Below, piece after piece: positions 34,162 to 43,351 of a stretch of DNA of 46,177 bases. The stretch's first letter is position 1. Each line of letters begins with the position of its first letter. Both the position numbers and the translations under genes were made by a program. The stretch comes from Clostridiaceae bacterium (GTDB lineage Bacteria > Bacillota > Clostridia > Saccharofermentanales > DTU023): NCBI GenBank assembly GCA_012519085.1, contig JAAYQX010000019.1, forward strand, positions 1 through 46,177. Reading direction: 5' to 3'. The notes beneath the pieces were generated by a model. It saw only the letters and a list, made by a program, of their open reading frames with translations. It was not told where the DNA came from and searched no databases.

Positions 34162-35826
34162 ATGAAGAAGAAAGTAGCTTTGTTTCTCTGTCTTGCCATG
34201 TTATTGACATTACTGGTCGCCTGTGGCGGAAAGCCTAGTGAGCAGACATCAGGAGAAATCAAAGAAACATCAGGGGAGGGTGATGCAGCAGCTGATGATA
34301 GTGGCAGCATGATTCGCTATACGCTAACTGCAATGCCGAAGATTGACCCCGGTGTTGGATCTGACTTTGGTTCGGCGAGTTTGATCATTAATCTGTATGA
34401 TCCTTTGCTGATGCCAACTAAAGAAGGTGGAGTAGAACCTTGGATTGCTACGGAGTGGAGTGTTTCAGATGATGGTCTGGTCTGGACATTCAAGATTCGC
34501 GATGATGTGAAATTCCAAAGCGGCAATCCTTTAACCGCCAAGGATGTGGCCTATACCATGAACCGTATGCTGACACTGGGTGAAGGCTTTGGCTATCTAT
34601 TTACTTCTACTGTCGAAGAAGCGGTAGCTGTTGACGACACCACGGTTGAATTCAGATGCAAGACCCGTAACGGTACCCTTTCTGCCGCTTTGGTACGTCT
34701 CTATATTCTCGACAGTGCCGTGGTAGAGAGCAAATACGGCGAAGGTACATACGGCGAACAGGGCGACTACGGCAAAGCCTACCTGTTAGAGAATTCTGCC
34801 GGCAGCGGACCCTATAAAGTTAAAGAATATGTAGCCAACTCACATATTCTGTGCGAGCAGAATCCTGATTACTGGGCTGGTTTTGATCCGGCTAATCCCA
34901 AAGAGTTCAAGGCATATAGTTCTAATGAATCAGTTACAGTCAAGACTATGATGCAAAGAAAAGAACTGGAGATCGTAGACTCCTATCAGAGTGCGGAGAC
35001 AAATGAAGCGCTTGACGCTATGGAAGGTGTTGATATCATGAACACTCAAGGTGGCAATATCATCTTCCTGATACTCAACAATTCCAAACCGCCGCTGGAT
35101 GATCCTCATGTCAGAAAGGCACTGGCCTATATGATGGATTACGATGTCGTCTGCAATGATATTTTCCCGAATTCGGTTCAGGCGGACAGTATTATCTCCA
35201 ACACTTTGCGCGGACACAAAAAGATGTATGATTTCTCCTTCGATCTTGAGAAGGCAAAAGAGGAGATTTCCCTTTCCAAGTACAAAGACAATATTGCCGA
35301 TTATCCGATTGAAGTATGCTGGATAGCGGAAACACCTGACCGCGAAAAGCTGGCCTTGTTGATCCAGGCTGTTGCTGCTGAAGTGGGTGCTAATGTCAAA
35401 GTAGTAAAAACTCCCTGGGCCAAAGTGGTTGAAAATGCCTCTTCTCCGGATACTACACCCCATGTTACGACTACGGTCTTTACCGGTGACTACTCGGAGG
35501 CAGGCTCAGTATTGATGTCAGCGATCCGTTCCAAAGAAGTCGGTACCTGGCAGAATTGCAGCTGGATCAATGATCCGGAATTGGATGCCATGATTGACGA
35601 GTCGATAACCATTATCGATGATGCCGAGCGTATTGCCAAATACGAGGAGATCCAAGACTATTTGTCCGACAAATGCGTGCTGATTCCTCTGGCAGAGCTG
35701 ATTGAGCCGATCGCTTATCAGTCGTCTTATGTGGTATGGGAAGGCGGTAATCCCGAGAATCAGATACCGGTAATGGGATACGTGCTCTATATGCGCGATA
35801 TCAAGATTTACCCTGAAAAGAAGTAA
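34162..35826 (+). CDS. Peptide-binding lipoprotein OppA/DppA (opp2)
   Basis: Family 5 extracytoplasmic substrate-binding protein of the second peptide transporter. The 554-aa precursor has a signal peptide with lipobox LLVAC (acylated C21), a Ser/Glu/Gly linker, and the family pattern YDPLLMPTKEGGVEPWIATEWSV, then DDVKFQSGNPLTAKDVAY and SGPYKVKEY. It shares little close sequence with opp1's OppA, so a different substrate range is likely. A good AAAGGAGG site precedes the ATG. In this cluster the binding-protein gene comes first, with a hairpin separating it from the permease genes, opposite to opp1 where it comes last. Confidence 0.93.
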   Translation: MKKKVALFLCLAMLLTLLVACGGKPSEQTSGEIKETSGEGDAAADDSGSMIRYTLTAMPKIDPGVGSDFGSASLIINLYDPLLMPTKEGGVEPWIATEWSVSDDGLVWTFKIRDDVKFQSGNPLTAKDVAYTMNRMLTLGEGFGYLFTSTVEEAVAVDDTTVEFRCKTRNGTLSAALVRLYILDSAVVESKYGEGTYGEQGDYGKAYLLENSAGSGPYKVKEYVANSHILCEQNPDYWAGFDPANPKEFKAYSSNESVTVKTMMQRKELEIVDSYQSAETNEALDAMEGVDIMNTQGGNIIFLILNNSKPPLDDPHVRKALAYMMDYDVVCNDIFPNSVQADSIISNTLRGHKKMYDFSFDLEKAKEEISLSKYKDNIADYPIEVCWIAETPDREKLALLIQAVAAEVGANVKVVKTPWAKVVENASSPDTTPHVTTTVFTGDYSEAGSVLMSAIRSKEVGTWQNCSWINDPELDAMIDESITIIDDAERIAKYEEIQDYLSDKCVLIPLAELIEPIAYQSSYVVWEGGNPENQIPVMGYVLYMRDIKIYPEKK

Positions 35827-35864
35827 TCCGGCAACGGTTTGGAACTTTAGAAAAATGTAAAAAT

Positions 35865-35912
35865 GTTTGTCGCCTCACAGTGTCTCTTGTGAGGTGACAA
35901 ACTAAATTTTTA
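35865..35912 (+). terminator. Hairpin/attenuator between oppA2 and oppB2
   Basis: A 15-bp stem, GTTTGTCGCCTCACA (35865-35879) with TGTGAGGTGACAAAC (35888-35902), one G-U pair, is followed by AATTTTT. It looks like an intrinsic terminator with moderate strength, placed so that most transcripts stop after oppA2. This would give the usual excess of binding protein over permease. Confidence 0.8.
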
Positions 35913-36003
35913 AGCACAAAGAAAATCCAAACAATGGGAATATGAGAAACATTAAGTTTCTCTTATTCTCCAGATATTGGAATACCAAAAAGGAGTATAT
36001 CAG

Positions 36004-37026
36004 ATGTTACTTTTTAAAAGCATTATGAAACGTCTGGCGAGCTCCATTGTGGTGCTACTTGGTCTGACCATAGTTATTTTTGCCTTGATGAAAGCGGTTC
36101 CCGGTGATCCTGCTCGTCTGGCCCTAGGACCAAATGCTCCGGAAGAAGTTCTTGAGCATTATCGTGAAGTTAATCACCTGAATGAACCCATACCAGTGCA
36201 GTATTTCTATTGGCTGTCCAATGCCGTTCAAGGAGACTTCGGCACATCGTCCTATACACAGAGGGCTGTGAGCCAGGACATCAAAGACTTTGCACCTGCC
36301 ACAATTGAGTTAGTAATATGGGCGGGGATTCCCCCTTTATTTGTAGCATTGTTTTTGGGTGTAATTAGTGCCCAACATAAGAATAAATGGCCTGATTATT
36401 TAACACGTTTTTTAGGCTATATTTTTGTAGCTACACCCACATTTGTTTTTGCTGTGTTATTTATTTTGATCTTTGGCTATTGGTTGCCGGTGATGCCAAC
36501 GATAGGAGGAAGATTAAGCCCGCAATTTACGATTGCTCCCGTTACAGGGATGTACATTGTGGACGCTCTGATCGGCGGTCAGCCGGCTGCTGCCTGGGAT
36601 GCTTTCCTGCATCTGCTTTTCCCGGCTTTAGCTCTTTCCTTGGGTAAGACTATGCAGGAGGCGCGCATAACCAGAGCCAGCATGTTGCAAAATGCAGATA
36701 AAGACTATATCACCATGGTCACGTCGCAAGGTGTGCCTAAGAAAATCGTCAATCGCAGATTTCTCTTGAAACCTTCTGTAATTCCTACTGTTACAGTCAT
36801 GGGCATGGATTTTGCTTCTTTATTTGGCAATGCCTTTCTGGTGGAGAGAATTTTTAACTGGCCTGGATTATCCAGCTATGGCATGAATGCAATACTGAAT
36901 AAAGATTCTAATGCCGTTGTTGCTGTCGTCCTCATCATTGGGTTGGCTTTCGTGGGAACAAGTATAGTTGTAGATATTGTTGCTATGATCCTAGACCCAA
37001 GAATGCGTCAGGCACGAACGAGATAG
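36004..37026 (+). CDS. Peptide ABC transporter permease OppB/DppB (opp2)
   Basis: Transmembrane subunit of the second peptide importer. ATG 36004 is chosen over the upstream TTG at 35977, because the AAAAAGGAG site at 35986-35994 lies just before it. The protein of about 340 aa has the N-terminal helix SSIVVLLGLTIVIFALMKAVPGDPARL of the family, a longer-than-usual loop between TM3 and TM4 (VMPTIGGRLSPQFTIAPVTGMYIVDALIGG), and the coupling motif TMVTSQGVPKKIVNRRFLLKPSVIP. Unlike opp1 its EAA-type loop is poorly conserved. Confidence 0.9.
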   Translation: MLLFKSIMKRLASSIVVLLGLTIVIFALMKAVPGDPARLALGPNAPEEVLEHYREVNHLNEPIPVQYFYWLSNAVQGDFGTSSYTQRAVSQDIKDFAPATIELVIWAGIPPLFVALFLGVISAQHKNKWPDYLTRFLGYIFVATPTFVFAVLFILIFGYWLPVMPTIGGRLSPQFTIAPVTGMYIVDALIGGQPAAAWDAFLHLLFPALALSLGKTMQEARITRASMLQNADKDYITMVTSQGVPKKIVNRRFLLKPSVIPTVTVMGMDFASLFGNAFLVERIFNWPGLSSYGMNAILNKDSNAVVAVVLIIGLAFVGTSIVVDIVAMILDPRMRQARTR

Positions 37027-37036
37027 GAGGCAATCA

Positions 37037-37900
37037 ATGACACCGGAGCGAAAAGAATCAATAGTAAGAAATTGGTATAAATTTTCTGCGGGCGGAGCAT
37101 CAGTTGTAGGTCTGATAATTGTTATTGTAATAATTATTTTGGCCATATTTGCTCCCATCATTGCTCCTTATCCGGAAGATGCAGGAGCTGTAGTTAAGTT
37201 TTCGGAGAGCAAGCTGCCGCCAAGTTCCAAGCATCTTATGGGGACAGATACCATGGGGCGCGATGTGTTCTCCCGCTTGTTATTCAGCCTCAAAGGCACC
37301 CTGTTGATGGGTGTATTGGTGCTGGCGATCTCAGTACCGATCGGGTTTATTGTCGGTGTTTTAGCCGGCTATTACCGCGACACTTGGATCGAAACTGTTC
37401 TAATGAGAATTGTAGATATTTTCCTATCTGTACCAGCCCTGGTACTGGCCTTGGCCATAGCATCCATTATGGAACCGAATCTACGAAATTCGATGATTGC
37501 CATTACCATCATGTGGTGGCCATGGTATGCCAGATTAACTTTCGGCGTAGTGTCTTCGCTGAGGACTGAAAATTATATTACCTATGCGGAGCTGACCGGA
37601 GCAGGCTTGGGTCATATCATCGTCAAGGAATTCTTGCCCAATACTATCGACCAGATACTCACTAAAATGACACTGGATATTGGTTATGTCATTATCATGG
37701 GCGCTACACTCAGTTTTGCCGGATTAGGCGAGCAGCCTCCGATCCCGGCTCTGGGCAATATGATCAATGACGGAGTTAAGTTTTTGCCCGATATGTGGTG
37801 GCTGACGATCTTCCCGGCAGTAACCATCATCCTGATTGTGCTGGGCTTCAATCTGGTCGGTGATGGCGTTGGGAATATATTTAATGTGGAGGGGAACTGA
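37037..37900 (+). CDS. Peptide ABC transporter permease OppC/DppC (opp2)
   Basis: Second permease of opp2, starting 10 bases after oppB2. The 287-aa protein has the OppC hallmark SSKHLMGTDTMGRDVFSRLLF, about six hydrophobic helices and the coupling segment AELTGAGLGHIIVKEFLPNTI. Its stop codon overlaps the oppD2 start (TGATG). Confidence 0.92.
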   Translation: MTPERKESIVRNWYKFSAGGASVVGLIIVIVIIILAIFAPIIAPYPEDAGAVVKFSESKLPPSSKHLMGTDTMGRDVFSRLLFSLKGTLLMGVLVLAISVPIGFIVGVLAGYYRDTWIETVLMRIVDIFLSVPALVLALAIASIMEPNLRNSMIAITIMWWPWYARLTFGVVSSLRTENYITYAELTGAGLGHIIVKEFLPNTIDQILTKMTLDIGYVIIMGATLSFAGLGEQPPIPALGNMINDGVKFLPDMWWLTIFPAVTIILIVLGFNLVGDGVGNIFNVEGN

Positions 37901-38898
37901 TGGAAACCAATAATAATATTTTGGAGATCAAAGATCTATCCGTATCCTACACAGTCGCCAATGTAGTTACCCACGTGCTGGAAAAGGTCAATCTGACTGT
38001 CCCTAAAGGCAAGAGTGTAGGGCTGGTTGGTGAATCGGGCTGCGGCAAGACTACAACCATGAGAGCCATCTTAGGTGTCTTGCCCAGTAATGCCAATATC
38101 GAAAGTGGCGAGATCCTTTTTAACGGCACAGATGTACTAAAGATGCCATATAATCAGTTGCAGGAATTTCGCCAGACGGGTGCGGGACTTATTTTTCAGG
38201 ATCCGTCCAGTGCGCTGAACCCGGTGATTTCGATCAAGAAGCAATTTCTGACCAGTCTGAAGTATGCTCATAAGGATAAGAATTATTCTTCCGCACAACT
38301 CTATGACAAAGCAATTGAGGCCTTAAACGCAGTCTCTCTGGCTGATCCCAAACGCATCATGAATAGCTTTCCTTTTCAGCTTTCAGGCGGTATGAGGCAG
38401 AGAGTCTGTATTGCCATGACTTTGGCGGGAGAAAAAGAATTATTACTTGCGGATGAGCCCGGAACTGCCTTGGACGTCACGATTCAGGATCAGATTCTGA
38501 GACTAATAAAAAATCTGGTGGAAACGCTTGATTTGTCAGTCATAATGGTTACTCACTCCCTTGGCGTTATCCGCCAAGTTACAACTGAGGTCAATGTTAT
38601 GTATGCGGGCTCTATTGTGGAAGGCGGAGATACCCATCAGGTTTTTGAGCATCCCAGTCATCCTTACACAATAGCTCTGATGGATTGTCTGCCCAAGTTG
38701 ACGGGAACCGGAATTTCGGAAGGAATACCGGGACGTATTCCGGATTATGATCATCCGCCTGCCGGTTGCCGTTTTTATCCTCGTTGCACCTATGCGCTTG
38801 ATCGGTGCAAGTCCGAGGTTCCGGGCAAAACCATTGTGGAAGACGATCATTGGGTAGCCTGTTTTGCAGCAGAGGAGGGAAAAGTATGTCCGAAGTAA
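37900..38898 (+). CDS. Peptide ABC transporter ATPase OppD/DppD (opp2)
   Basis: ATPase subunit with Walker A GESGCGKTT, signature LSGGMRQR, Walker B LLADEPGTALD and H-loop MVTHSLG. The C-terminal extension contains PAGCRFYPRCTYALDRC, the family cysteine motif. The start overlaps the oppC2 stop by one base and the end overlaps oppF2 by 13 bases, so the two ATPases are made in a coupled way. 332 aa, normal length. Confidence 0.92.
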   Translation: METNNNILEIKDLSVSYTVANVVTHVLEKVNLTVPKGKSVGLVGESGCGKTTTMRAILGVLPSNANIESGEILFNGTDVLKMPYNQLQEFRQTGAGLIFQDPSSALNPVISIKKQFLTSLKYAHKDKNYSSAQLYDKAIEALNAVSLADPKRIMNSFPFQLSGGMRQRVCIAMTLAGEKELLLADEPGTALDVTIQDQILRLIKNLVETLDLSVIMVTHSLGVIRQVTTEVNVMYAGSIVEGGDTHQVFEHPSHPYTIALMDCLPKLTGTGISEGIPGRIPDYDHPPAGCRFYPRCTYALDRCKSEVPGKTIVEDDHWVACFAAEEGKVCPK

Positions 38899-39875
38899 TT
38901 CTGGAACTTAAAAACTTAAAGAAGTATTTCCCGCTGCCCGGTGGTCAATCTGTTAAGGCCGTTGATGGTGTGAGCCTGAAATTATTTAAGGGCGAAACGC
39001 TAGGTTTGGTCGGAGAGTCAGGTTGCGGTAAGAGCACAATTGCTTACACTGTGGTCGGAATGTACGGTGCCACAGAAGGCGAAATAATCTATAAAGGTAC
39101 GAACCTGGCCCAAAAAGGTTATAAGAGAAATTTGCAGCAAAAGGGTGAAATACAGATCGTTTTTCAGGATCCGGGCTCATCGCTTAATTCCCGACGCAAT
39201 GTGGGGAAAAGTCTGGAGCTCCCTTTGAAGATTCACACCAAGCTGAATAAACAAGAAAGGCAAGACCGGATCGATGAATTATTGGAACTGGTGGGATTGC
39301 CTGTTGATTTTAAGAAGAGAATGCCGAGAAATATCGGGGGCGGCGAGCGTCAGCTGGTATCTGTGGCCAGAGCATTGGGCTCAAATCCGGAATTCATTAT
39401 TCTCGATGAACCAACCTCAGCTCTTGATGTCTCGGTTCAGGCCAAGGTTATCAGCACTTTGATCCATCTGCAAGAGAAATTAGGATTATCCTATCTGTTC
39501 ATTACGCATGATCTCAGTCTGATGCGCAATGTGGCAACCAGAGTCGCTATTCTTTACTTAGGCAGATTATGCGAATTGGCTCCCACAGCTGAATTCTTCC
39601 ACAGGCCGCTGCATCCCTATACGCAGATGTTGCTATCTTCAATTCCTGTAGCTACCGATGAGGAAGAGAAAGTCAAACCGGCACAGATTATTTCGGAAGG
39701 TGAAATCCCTTCGCCGGTCAATGTTCCCAGCGGTTGCACATTCCATACCCGCTGCAGGGATTGTATGGATATCTGTAAAGTTGAGGTTCCGGTGATGATT
39801 GAGATTGAACCGAGTCACTATGTATGTTGCCATAAATTTAAAGAAGGCGAGCCGATAGCTGCGGAGGTAGAATAA
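38886..39875 (+). CDS. Peptide ABC transporter ATPase OppF/DppF (opp2)
   Basis: Second ATPase of opp2. ATG 38886 is chosen with AGAGGAGGGA just before it; the frame is open further upstream inside oppD2 but has no RBS. Walker A is GESGCGKST, Walker B is FIILDEPTSALD, H-loop FITHDLS. The signature is the divergent IGGGERQ rather than LSGGQ, parallel to the odd MDGGRRQR of opp1 OppF. It has the C-terminal SGCTFHTRCRDCMDIC cysteine motif. About 329 aa. Confidence 0.92.
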   Translation: MSEVILELKNLKKYFPLPGGQSVKAVDGVSLKLFKGETLGLVGESGCGKSTIAYTVVGMYGATEGEIIYKGTNLAQKGYKRNLQQKGEIQIVFQDPGSSLNSRRNVGKSLELPLKIHTKLNKQERQDRIDELLELVGLPVDFKKRMPRNIGGGERQLVSVARALGSNPEFIILDEPTSALDVSVQAKVISTLIHLQEKLGLSYLFITHDLSLMRNVATRVAILYLGRLCELAPTAEFFHRPLHPYTQMLLSSIPVATDEEEKVKPAQIISEGEIPSPVNVPSGCTFHTRCRDCMDICKVEVPVMIEIEPSHYVCCHKFKEGEPIAAEVE

Positions 39876-39876
39876 G

Positions 39877-41286
39877 ATGGAAGCGATCTTGAATGAGCTG
39901 ATTGATTCTTACCGTGATGACATCATCAGCATGACCAAAGAGCTAATCGCATTTCCGAGCGTCTTCGCAGAAAGTGAAAACGAACAGGAACCTTTCGGCA
40001 AGCCAATTAATGATGCATTATTGGCGGTGCTTGGCATGGCGGAGGAGATGGGCTTTGCTACCCGGAACTATGAGGGCTATGCGGGTACCGTGCAATGGGG
40101 CGATACGGGCAAACAGATCGGAATTCTTTCCCATATCGATGTGGTGCCAGTCAGTGCAGACTGGTCCTATCCGCCGTTCGAAGGCACTATAGTTGACGGT
40201 GCTCTCTATGGACGTGGCTCGGTCGACGACAAAGGACCCCTGGTAGCAGCACTTTTTGCCATGAAGGCGGTCCGGGACAGCAAATTGCCTGTGAAAAACC
40301 ATGTGCGTCATATCATCGGCGCTGATGAAGAATCCGGTATGCGTTGCTTAAATTATTATCTCCAGCACGAGGAGGCTCCGTGGGGAGGCTTTTCACCGGA
40401 CGCGGAATTCCCTGTCATTCATGCGGAGAAAGGCATTCTCAGATTTGATGTCAAGTCAGAGTGGGAGGCCGCGGATACTCCGGCCGCAGGGATTAAGCTG
40501 CTCGCTGTAAACGGCGGCAGTAAAGTCAATATGGTGCCGGCACAAGCTGTAGCCACTCTGTCTTGTGCGGCCGCAGATTGGCAGCTGATTCAGGGACGGT
40601 TGGAGAAGTATGTGGCCCAAAATAGACTGGAACTGGAATACAAAGATGAGATCTGCACGATTACCGCGACAGGACAAAATGCGCATTCATCTCAGCCCTG
40701 GCAGGGCAAAAATGCGATCAATTATCTGCTGAACTTCCTGGGCACTCTGCCTCTGCAAGATAGTGGCGCTGTGAGCTTCCTGCATAAGATCAGGACATTA
40801 TTTGCCGATGGTTACAGGGGCGAGGCTTTGGGAATTTGCTGCGAGGATAAGCTCTCGGGTATTTTGACTTTGTCGCTGGGCGTGCTGAGGATTGACGATA
40901 AATCCGGCAGCGCCCGTGTAGAGATTAGATATCCCATTCACGCCAGCAGGGAAGTAATCCTACAAACTTTTCAGGTCGCTTGCTTGGAGCAAGAGGTGAC
41001 CCTGGATGTTTATCAGGACAAGGCGCATTTATATATCCCGGTCAAAGACCCTTTAGTTCAAATCCTGACCGGAGTATATCAAGAGGTGACGGGCAGAACG
41101 GAAGAACCCATTGCTATTGGCGGAGCCACCTATTGCCGAGCCATTGAAAACTTCGCGGCCTACGGTCCCGTTTTCCCGGGGCAGGTGGAAATGGCGCATC
41201 AGACAGATGAATATATTATGGTCGATGATTTGATCCTCTCAGCCAAGATCTACGCTCAGGCTCTGTATGCTCTACTAAATTTGTAA
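39877..41286 (+). CDS. pepV: M20 metallo-dipeptidase, PepV-like
   Basis: A cytosolic zinc dipeptidase that cleaves dipeptides, including in some members D- or beta-configured ones (carnosinase-like activity). The 469-aa protein has the family metal motifs SHIDVVPV (H86, D88), GSVDDKGP (D118), DEESG (E151/E152) and D175 in SPDAEF, with a His in the C-terminal VEMAHQTDEY segment. Length and pattern match the PepV branch of M20A. It begins one base after oppF2, directly placing a peptide-hydrolysing enzyme in the transporter operon. Confidence 0.92.
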   Translation: MEAILNELIDSYRDDIISMTKELIAFPSVFAESENEQEPFGKPINDALLAVLGMAEEMGFATRNYEGYAGTVQWGDTGKQIGILSHIDVVPVSADWSYPPFEGTIVDGALYGRGSVDDKGPLVAALFAMKAVRDSKLPVKNHVRHIIGADEESGMRCLNYYLQHEEAPWGGFSPDAEFPVIHAEKGILRFDVKSEWEAADTPAAGIKLLAVNGGSKVNMVPAQAVATLSCAAADWQLIQGRLEKYVAQNRLELEYKDEICTITATGQNAHSSQPWQGKNAINYLLNFLGTLPLQDSGAVSFLHKIRTLFADGYRGEALGICCEDKLSGILTLSLGVLRIDDKSGSARVEIRYPIHASREVILQTFQVACLEQEVTLDVYQDKAHLYIPVKDPLVQILTGVYQEVTGRTEEPIAIGGATYCRAIENFAAYGPVFPGQVEMAHQTDEYIMVDDLILSAKIYAQALYALLNL

Positions 41287-41322
41287 ATCGTAATTGTTAA
41301 GAAAAAATCTGGAGGTATAAAT

Positions 41323-42390
41323 ATGGAATGGAATCTGGGAATTGAAATGAGAGATGAGTATCGCCGCCTGGAATTGGCTCGTGCCGCCATGAAATTGGTG
41401 CGCGATATTATGCTCTGCAAACCCGGTGAAAATCTGGTCATAACTTATGACACTTGTGTTGATGAGCGTGTCGTGAATGCGCTTGCCAGCGCCGCCTATG
41501 CAACTAATGTGGTGCCAACAGTGGTTTACTATCCGACGGCTGAAGGCTTTTATGCCGAGCCGCCCGCACCGGTAGCGGAGGCCATTGCGGTGGCCGATGT
41601 CTGGATCGAGCTGGCCTATGCCTCTATTATGCACGGTAAGGCCTATCGCCGTGCTGTAGACCAAAACGGTGCCAGATATATCTGCGCTACGGGCATGGAT
41701 ACCCATATGCTGGTAAATTGCATTGGCCGGATTGATGTTGACAAAGTCATTGAACTGGGCGAGTACTTCAAGAAAAAGCTGGAAGAGACAGATGAGATTC
41801 GAGTGACTTCTAAGAACGGAACAGATTTACGCGGCAAGATGGGAGGACGTAAAGTCCGCCACTCCGGCATTAAAGCCACTAAAAAAGGCTATCCCGTCAT
41901 GCTTACCGGTCAGACCAGCTGGTGTCCCGTCGAAGAGACCATAGAGGGCACTCTGGTGTTTGATGGAGCTGTTTTCCCGCCCGATAGTCTGGGAGTCTTA
42001 AAGGAAACGATCGCGATTGAATTCAAGGAGGGCCGGGTTGTCAAGGTCACAGGCGGCAAAGAAGCGGAAATCTTTGATCAATGGCTGCGTTCCTTTAATG
42101 ATCCCAATATGCTGCGCCTGGCGCATTTCTCACAGGGATTCAACCCCGGCGTGAACAAGGTGACAGGGCGCATTGTTGAGGATGAGAGAGTCTTCGGCTG
42201 TATGGAATTTGGCATCGGCAGTCAGGGTATCGCAATAGGCGGTGCCCATTGGAGTGCCGCCTCCCATACTGACGGCGTGATTTTGCGTCCGACTATTATT
42301 CTCGACGGTGTTGTTTTCGAGGAAGACGGTGTGTATATGGATGAGGGTGCACGCAAGTTGTGTGCCGAAATGGGAATCGAAGGTTATTAA
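41323..42390 (+). CDS. M29 aminopeptidase / NicX-like metalloprotein
   Basis: A 355-aa soluble metalloprotein of the family shared by M29 leucyl aminopeptidases (AmpS/AmpT) and the Fe-dependent NicX 2,5-dihydroxypyridine dioxygenase. The C-terminal block GGAHWSAASHTDGVI supplies H309, H315 and D317 as metal ligands, with Glu residues at 205/206 and around 286-295 as further candidates. In the context of opp2 and PepV an aminopeptidase role is the natural reading, but the short length (355 versus about 410) and lack of a clear M29 core leave room for a different hydrolase. It follows PepV by 36 bases with GGAGG before the ATG. Confidence 0.8.
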   Translation: MEWNLGIEMRDEYRRLELARAAMKLVRDIMLCKPGENLVITYDTCVDERVVNALASAAYATNVVPTVVYYPTAEGFYAEPPAPVAEAIAVADVWIELAYASIMHGKAYRRAVDQNGARYICATGMDTHMLVNCIGRIDVDKVIELGEYFKKKLEETDEIRVTSKNGTDLRGKMGGRKVRHSGIKATKKGYPVMLTGQTSWCPVEETIEGTLVFDGAVFPPDSLGVLKETIAIEFKEGRVVKVTGGKEAEIFDQWLRSFNDPNMLRLAHFSQGFNPGVNKVTGRIVEDERVFGCMEFGIGSQGIAIGGAHWSAASHTDGVILRPTIILDGVVFEEDGVYMDEGARKLCAEMGIEGY

Positions 42391-42395
42391 AAAGG

Positions 42396-42423
42396 ATGGG
42401 GAGCAAATAGCTCCCCTTTTTAA
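42396..42423 (+). terminator. Terminator/attenuator between M29 and racemase
   Basis: GGGGAGC (42398-42404) pairs with GCTCCCC (42410-42416) around AAATA and is followed by TTTTTA: a compact, GC-rich intrinsic terminator 8 bases after the M29 stop. The racemase starts 22 bases further on, so its expression depends on read-through or its own promoter, which I do not see. Confidence 0.88.
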
Positions 42424-42444
42424 TCTTATCGGGAGGCCAACTAA

Positions 42445-43188
42445 ATGAAAAATCGCATCTTGCATTTAAAGCCCGTGGCATATAGTGATCTCAATGATGA
42501 AATCCTGGCCTATCTGAACAAATATAAGTCGGATAATACCGAGATTGAAATCAGGAATTTGTCCCGCGGTCCGTCACATCTGGAATATTTATACTATCAG
42601 GCGGTTGCAGAGACTGAAATTCTCCGAGAGATCAGACAGGCTGAAAGAGACGGCTTTGACGCGGCAATGATTAGCTGCTTTGATGATCCGGGGCTGTTTA
42701 CCGCTAGGGAGATCAGTCAGAATTTATTAGTTACGGCAGCTGCAGAATCCAGTGTCTATTTAGCCGCCACATTAGGTGATCGTTTTTCGGTGATTGTAGG
42801 CCGGGATAAATGGATTCCACAGATGCGGGATCTGATTGCCCGCTATGGGCTGAAAGATAAACTGGCATCTTTTCGGAGCATTAGCTTAGGGGTTTTGGAA
42901 CTGCATCGCGATAAGCGGGAAACTGCCTCCAGAATCAGGCACGCAATTGAAAACGCCCTTGTTCTGGACAAGGCTGAAGTAATAATCTTGGGTTGTACGA
43001 TGCAGTACGGCTTTTTCGAAATACTGCAAGAGGAATACAAAGTCCCGATTATTGACTCGATGCTGGCTAATCTCAAATATACCGAATACTTGCTGGAGGT
43101 TAAACAGAAAACCGGTTGGACTTTCAGCCGCAGGGGCATGTATGAACGTCCACCCGATAAGGAAATGGCGGATTGGGGCCTGACATAG
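42445..43188 (+). CDS. Asp/Glu/hydantoin racemase family protein
   Basis: A cofactor-independent racemase with two catalytic cysteines. The 247-aa protein has C78 in SCFDDPG and C184 in LGCTMQYG, spaced as in the Asp/Glu/hydantoin racemase superfamily; SCFDDPG in particular is the hydantoin-racemase form. The GGGAGG site precedes the ATG. Its location after the M29 gene and two genes before hydantoinase A suggests handling of D-amino acids or 5-substituted hydantoins released from imported compounds. Amino-acid versus hydantoin substrate cannot be told by eye. Confidence 0.87.
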   Translation: MKNRILHLKPVAYSDLNDEILAYLNKYKSDNTEIEIRNLSRGPSHLEYLYYQAVAETEILREIRQAERDGFDAAMISCFDDPGLFTAREISQNLLVTAAAESSVYLAATLGDRFSVIVGRDKWIPQMRDLIARYGLKDKLASFRSISLGVLELHRDKRETASRIRHAIENALVLDKAEVIILGCTMQYGFFEILQEEYKVPIIDSMLANLKYTEYLLEVKQKTGWTFSRRGMYERPPDKEMADWGLT

Positions 43189-43234
43189 GGTGTCCTGCGG
43201 ATATTCTTTAGATATCCTATACATCTTTGTTTTA

Positions 43235-43315
43235 GCCGAAGGCGCTCGCGAGCTGTACTGCTGACCTGACTGTACTGCAGAGGGGTTATCAGTGCGGTTT
43301 GTGAGCGTCTTCGGC
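43235..43315. repeat. Long-range 13-bp inverted repeat around a 55-base loop
   Basis: GCCGAAGGCGCTC (43235-43247) pairs with GAGCGTCTTCGGC (43303-43315), one G-U pair. The loop holds two direct copies of CTGTACTGC (43253-43261 and 43270-43278). Neither strand carries a proper T-tract after it, although A-runs flank it. It could end transcripts of the racemase or of the broken gene on the other strand, or be a mobile palindromic element. Confidence 0.55.
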
Positions 43316-43351
43316 AAAAAAGAAATTAAGTAGTAGGTTTTGGAAAAGGAT

